From NCBI GenBank assembly GCA_002413395.1, contig DHWX01000107.1:1-16253 (forward strand): a stretch of DNA of 16,253 nucleotides, given 5' to 3'. Position numbers and translations under genes: made by a program. Every line of letters begins with the position of its first letter. Position 1 is the first letter of the stretch. The notes below the pieces were generated by a model. That model ran no database searches and was not told the origin of the DNA. It was given only the letters and a program-made list of their open reading frames with translations. Of this stretch, positions 13,864 through 16,253 are shown piece after piece. The DNA comes from Polaromonas sp. UBA5171. Its GTDB lineage: Bacteria > Pseudomonadota > Gammaproteobacteria > Burkholderiales > Burkholderiaceae_C.

Positions 13864-14214
13864 TCAGCGTCTGCATTGCCATTCACAGTCAAGCTGCCCT
13901 TGCGCATTTTTGCCGTTCTGGCACAAGCTCAGGCAACTATAGTTGGGTTGGGGCTGATACTGAGGTTGTACAGGTGCTTGATACTGAGGCTGGGCTGGCG
14001 GCTGGATCGGTGGCTGCCCACATGACGACACGTCACCGCCTCGATTTACGCAGTCAGTCCATGCCTTACTCATCTGCATCCACTGTGCATCAATGGCGTA
14101 GTTGTGCTGTTGCTCATTTGAAGCGTTGATGCCAGCCCATACTCCTGGTGCGAATCCGCCAGCACCAGCAAAGGCCGAGAACAGAAGAAAACCGGTTGCC
14201 AGTAAGCGTTTCAT
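13864..14214 (-). CDS. Small secreted cysteine-rich protein
   Basis: The 116-residue protein starts with a clear signal peptide: MKRL, then the hydrophobic stretch LATGFLLFSAFAGAGGFA. A likely signal-peptidase site follows AFA (residues 14-16). The mature part has a proline/glutamine/tyrosine low-complexity stretch (QPPIQPPAQPQYQAPVQPQY, about 67-86) and six cysteines (C55, C65, C94, C98, C110, C114), an even number that would allow disulfides in the periplasm or outside. The ATG at 14214 is chosen because AAGGAA lies seven bases upstream and the signal peptide then starts at residue 1; a frame starting at 14262 would add an unlikely N-terminal extension. I recognise no family. It is downstream of the PC4-like gene on the same strand. 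Confidence 0.65.
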   Translation of the reverse strand: MKRLLATGFLLFSAFAGAGGFAPGVWAGINASNEQQHNYAIDAQWMQMSKAWTDCVNRGGDVSSCGQPPIQPPAQPQYQAPVQPQYQPQPNYSCLSLCQNGKNAQGQLDCEWQCRR

Positions 14215-14329
14215 TGTGATTCCTTGGTTGTGGTTCTTCACCGTCTGGCTCAATGGCCCCATCGCAGGCCCTTCTGGTGGCCTTGGCGGTCATAATACGC
14301 TCACGCGCGCGCCCGACGTTGTGCGATTA

Positions 14330-14605
14330 CTAAAAATCACGCGGATAGACTGAGCGGAATTTCGGTGGCCTGCCTTCCCCGAGTGCGCCATCTCCAATCA
14401 TTTGCGCCCTCAAACGCTCTAGCGCATCAATGACTTCGGGCAGTCCATCAGCGGGGAAGTTGATTCCCTGAAACGTGGGCTTCAGCGCTCCACCGGCATC
14501 GACATAATGGCGGCGCAGGCATATGACCACGGCCCCCCTGTGCCCCTCAAGGGAAATTTTTACCGGATGCTTGCCCAGCAGCAGCACTGTATCGGCGGCG
14601 CTCAT
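14330..14605 (-). CDS. PC4-like (transcriptional coactivator p15) ssDNA-binding protein
   Basis: The 91-residue protein contains VKISLEGHRGAVVICLRRHY followed by VDAGGALKPTFQGINFPADG and a helix LPEVIDALERL. This is the beta-sheet plus helix pattern of the PC4/p15 domain (compare IREYY-D-GE-KP-KKGISL in eukaryotic PC4). Such domains bind single-stranded DNA. The start codon overlaps the stop codon of the upstream gene (ATGA), so the two are co-translated. Lying near a RepA-like helicase, it may help replication or transfer of the mobile element. The assignment is by motif memory only. Confidence 0.55.
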   Translation of the reverse strand: MSAADTVLLLGKHPVKISLEGHRGAVVICLRRHYVDAGGALKPTFQGINFPADGLPEVIDALERLRAQMIGDGALGEGRPPKFRSVYPRDF

Positions 14606-14982
14606 GGCTGCGCGTCCTGCAAAACGCTCAAGGCTTGCGCCTCGGTGATTCGACCAAACCGGCGCTTGGCAATGCTGGCAAGCTCTGGATGCCCCACAGC
14701 CTTTCTGGTGTATTCAAGCGCGGTCTGCGCCGGGAGGTCAGCCACGCGCAGCACGCGCTCAAGGTCACCGGCAGGCACGGTCAGCAGCAGGGCACCACAG
14801 CGCAGCTCCGCTGTCGCACGATTAACCCAAGTTTCTCGGGCCCGGCAATGGGCAAGCTGAATGTCACGCATCAAGCCAAGTGCGGCCCGTTCTGCCAGGT
14901 GCGCTCGCAACACATCCCCGGCTTTACCCGGAATGTCTGGATTCTCTGCTGCTATCTGAAGAAGATATTTTTCACTGTTCAT
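14602..14982 (-). CDS. Helical protein of unknown function, coupled to the PC4-like gene
   Basis: The 126-residue product begins MNSEKYLLQIAAENPDIPGK and is predicted by eye to be mostly helical, with alanine- and leucine-rich segments. I recognise no domain. The ATG at 14982 is preferred over 14997 because GAGGAAA sits about five bases before it, whereas the upstream ATG lacks a ribosome-binding site. It overlaps the next gene by ATGA. It follows the iteron-like region and the RepA-like helicase gene on the same strand, so a role in replication or control of the same element is plausible. Confidence 0.6.
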   Translation of the reverse strand: MNSEKYLLQIAAENPDIPGKAGDVLRAHLAERAALGLMRDIQLAHCRARETWVNRATAELRCGALLLTVPAGDLERVLRVADLPAQTALEYTRKAVGHPELASIAKRRFGRITEAQALSVLQDAQP

Positions 14983-14997
14983 AATTTCCTCGGTCAT

Positions 14998-15175
14998 TTT
15001 GTGGATGCGCTAATTTGTGGCGGTTGGGGAGTACCGCTAATTTGTAGATGCGCCCAAACGTGTGCGCGCTCTTACCCCCACACCCCTAGGCTTTAGGCGC
15101 GCCTTTGTGGCGCACCCCGCAGCGCCCCAATGCGCTTAAATTTAGGCGCGGTTGTGGCGCAATTAAGCGCATTGG
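14998..15175. repeat. Iteron-like repeats and 13-bp inverted repeat, candidate origin or control region
   Basis: A TTTGT(G/A)G-type motif recurs: TTTGTGGATGCGC (14998-15010), TTTGTGGCGG (15014-15023), TTTGTAGATGCGC (15041-15053), TTTGTGGCGCA (15104-15114) and GTTGTGGCGCA (15151-15161). CGCTAATTTGT occurs at 15008-15018 and 15035-15045, and TTTAGGCGCG at 15092-15101 and 15141-15150. A perfect inverted repeat CCAATGCGCTTAA/TTAAGCGCATTGG lies at 15127-15139/15163-15175. The region separates the RepA-like helicase gene from the genes downstream of it. Confidence 0.55.
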
Positions 15176-15202
15176 CGCACCCCGCAAAATTAGCGAAAAA
15201 AA

Positions 15203-16253
15203 TTATGGGACGCATGAGAATATCTCCCGCTCTTTACGGTCAGGTGTTTTTTTCCACTTCCGAAAAATCAAGCCCAATTCCTGTAACTCGTCGATCAGGT
15301 AGCCGAACCTTTCCTTATCTAGACCATCGGGAAAACCTGTGAACGTGCGTACTGCATTGAATGTCGAGTGGGGGCCATGGCGACCCGTTGGGACCCTGTC
15401 CCCCTGCGCCTCAAGCTTTTGAATCAACGCGACCAGTGCCCGCTTTTGATTCTCTCTAATTTCAGCTTCGGCTTCGTAATCGACAAGGGCACCTGTTACT
15501 ACCACCGGCACACTGTCGCGCCACTCCAGGCGCACCGGGCTGGCCTTTGGTCCGTGGTTGGCTTTCATGTGGTCAATGGTCAGTGAGTCATCGCCGCCCG
15601 GGTTGAGACTCAGACGCGACCGAACGCTGTTATGCCAGGCGGTACTGCCTGAGTAATCCTCGGTGCCACCGCCTTTGCCAGATATTGCGCTGCCCTTGTT
15701 GATGTGGGCGAGCAGCAGCACCGCACGGCCGGGGCGAGCGATCCGGGCGCGCAAGACACGGATAAAGCCCCGGACCTCAGCGCGCTTTATTTCGTCACCG
15801 TCGAATGCATCGCTGGCATTGTCGATAATCACCAGACCGGCATTGTGCTTGTCGGTCAGCGCGGCCAAGCCGTCCAATGCAGGCAGCGCACCCTTGCGAA
15901 ATAGCGCGGGATCAATATCGGACGCATCCAGCAGGATTAACTTGCCTTCCAACTGACTCAGGCCAATGTCCAGCACTCGGCAGATTTTTGCCAAACGCGA
16001 TTGCAAAACGCGCGCCCCATCCTCTGCTGAAAAGAACAGCACATTGGCCTGCTTTATCGGCAGCGGGCCAAACGGTCGGCCAAGGGCGACATGAACCGCG
16101 AGGCTCAGGGCGACATAGGATTTACCGCCGCCGCCGTGTCCGGCCAATAGCGTTACCTCGTCTTGGGGCAGCCACTTATCGACGTAGTGAGGCAGAGGCT
16201 CGAATGGATTGCCTTGCACTTCAAGCGGCACGATAACGAATAAGGTTAGATCG
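15203..16253 (-). CDS. RepA-like hexameric helicase / RecA-fold ATPase (5' end open at window edge)
   Basis: Counted from a possible GTG at 16231, the 342-residue part shows Walker A GHGGGGKS (31-38), SAED (68-71), Walker B LVIID (133-137), a sensor-like AHINKGSAISG (175-185) and KANHGPKASPV. This is the pattern of the RSF1010 RepA helicase, where the matching segments read GGAGKS, HHASKGAA and KANYGAP as I recall them. A C-terminal extension (about 265-342) may be a winged helix. The frame stays open to the window edge with no stop, so the true start, or a fused upstream primase domain, may lie outside. It would unwind DNA for replication of a plasmid-like or integrative element, with the iteron-like array just downstream. 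Confidence 0.75.
   Translation of the reverse strand, partial: DLTLFVIVPLEVQGNPFEPLPHYVDKWLPQDEVTLLAGHGGGGKSYVALSLAVHVALGRPFGPLPIKQANVLFFSAEDGARVLQSRLAKICRVLDIGLSQLEGKLILLDASDIDPALFRKGALPALDGLAALTDKHNAGLVIIDNASDAFDGDEIKRAEVRGFIRVLRARIARPGRAVLLLAHINKGSAISGKGGGTEDYSGSTAWHNSVRSRLSLNPGGDDSLTIDHMKANHGPKASPVRLEWRDSVPVVVTGALVDYEAEAEIRENQKRALVALIQKLEAQGDRVPTGRHGPHSTFNAVRTFTGFPDGLDKERFGYLIDELQELGLIFRKWKKTPDRKEREIFSCVP

Noticed and set aside
1..16253. CRISPR arrays, tRNA and rRNA genes
   Set aside because: No regularly spaced repeat-spacer pattern, cloverleaf or rRNA-like stretch was seen on either strand; this was by eye, not by a covariance search.

Overview
The window looks like an accessory (defence or genomic-island) region of a Betaproteobacterium, most likely a member of the Comamonadaceae (Burkholderiales). 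The grounds are the GC-rich coding sequence, the protein families present, and short dispersed repeats. One is the TATGC-TTTGATAGCTGCT-CGCGCA type around mqsA; others are the CCCTGAGCCTGTCGAAGGGC and GTCGGGTTA-TAACCCGAC palindromes inside hsd genes. I recognise these from memory as typical of that group and its relatives; I could not search for them.

Layout, left to right. (i) 29-178: an N-terminal scrap of an IS110-family transposase. (ii) 380-4838: hsdM and hsdS of a type I restriction-modification system, followed by a translationally coupled pair of a HipA-like kinase-fold protein and a DUF3037-like partner. (iii) 5224-5725: an mqsA antitoxin gene without an mqsR toxin, with its own promoter and a near-perfect MqsA operator, bracketed by a 30-bp direct repeat. 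(iv) 5813-8468: a 2656-bp IS1595-family element with 23-bp imperfect terminal inverted repeats and a perfect 8-bp target duplication. It carries a frameshifted transposase and passengers: a winged-helix (DUF5343-like) gene, a 43-residue overlapping gene, and a 42-residue ORF or structured RNA with its own terminator. (v) 8653-12992: a Fic-family AMP-transferase gene overlapping hsdR by ATGA. (vi) 12993-13863: about 870 bases without a convincing gene but with hairpins and repeats. (vii) 13864-16253, all on the minus strand: a RepA-like hexameric helicase (open at the window edge), an iteron-like array, a helical unknown protein, a PC4-like ssDNA-binding protein and a small cysteine-rich secreted protein. 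This last part looks like the replication/maintenance end of an integrative element or plasmid-derived island.

How the parts may work together. HsdM, HsdS and HsdR form the restriction-modification complex. The extra genes between the MS and R parts (HipA-like kinase, DUF3037-like protein, MqsA, Fic) are all on the plus strand. Two junctions use ATGA overlaps and hsdM/hsdS overlap by 11 bases, so the locus reads as hsdM-hsdS-kinase-partner-mqsA-fic-hsdR later split by the IS1595-family element. Both hsdM and hsdR contain dispersed palindromic repeats that are translated in frame. The joint function of the accessory genes is inference. The best candidates for something new are the coupled kinase/DUF3037-like pair and the Fic-HsdR coupling in a type I locus, and the passenger genes of the IS1595-family element.
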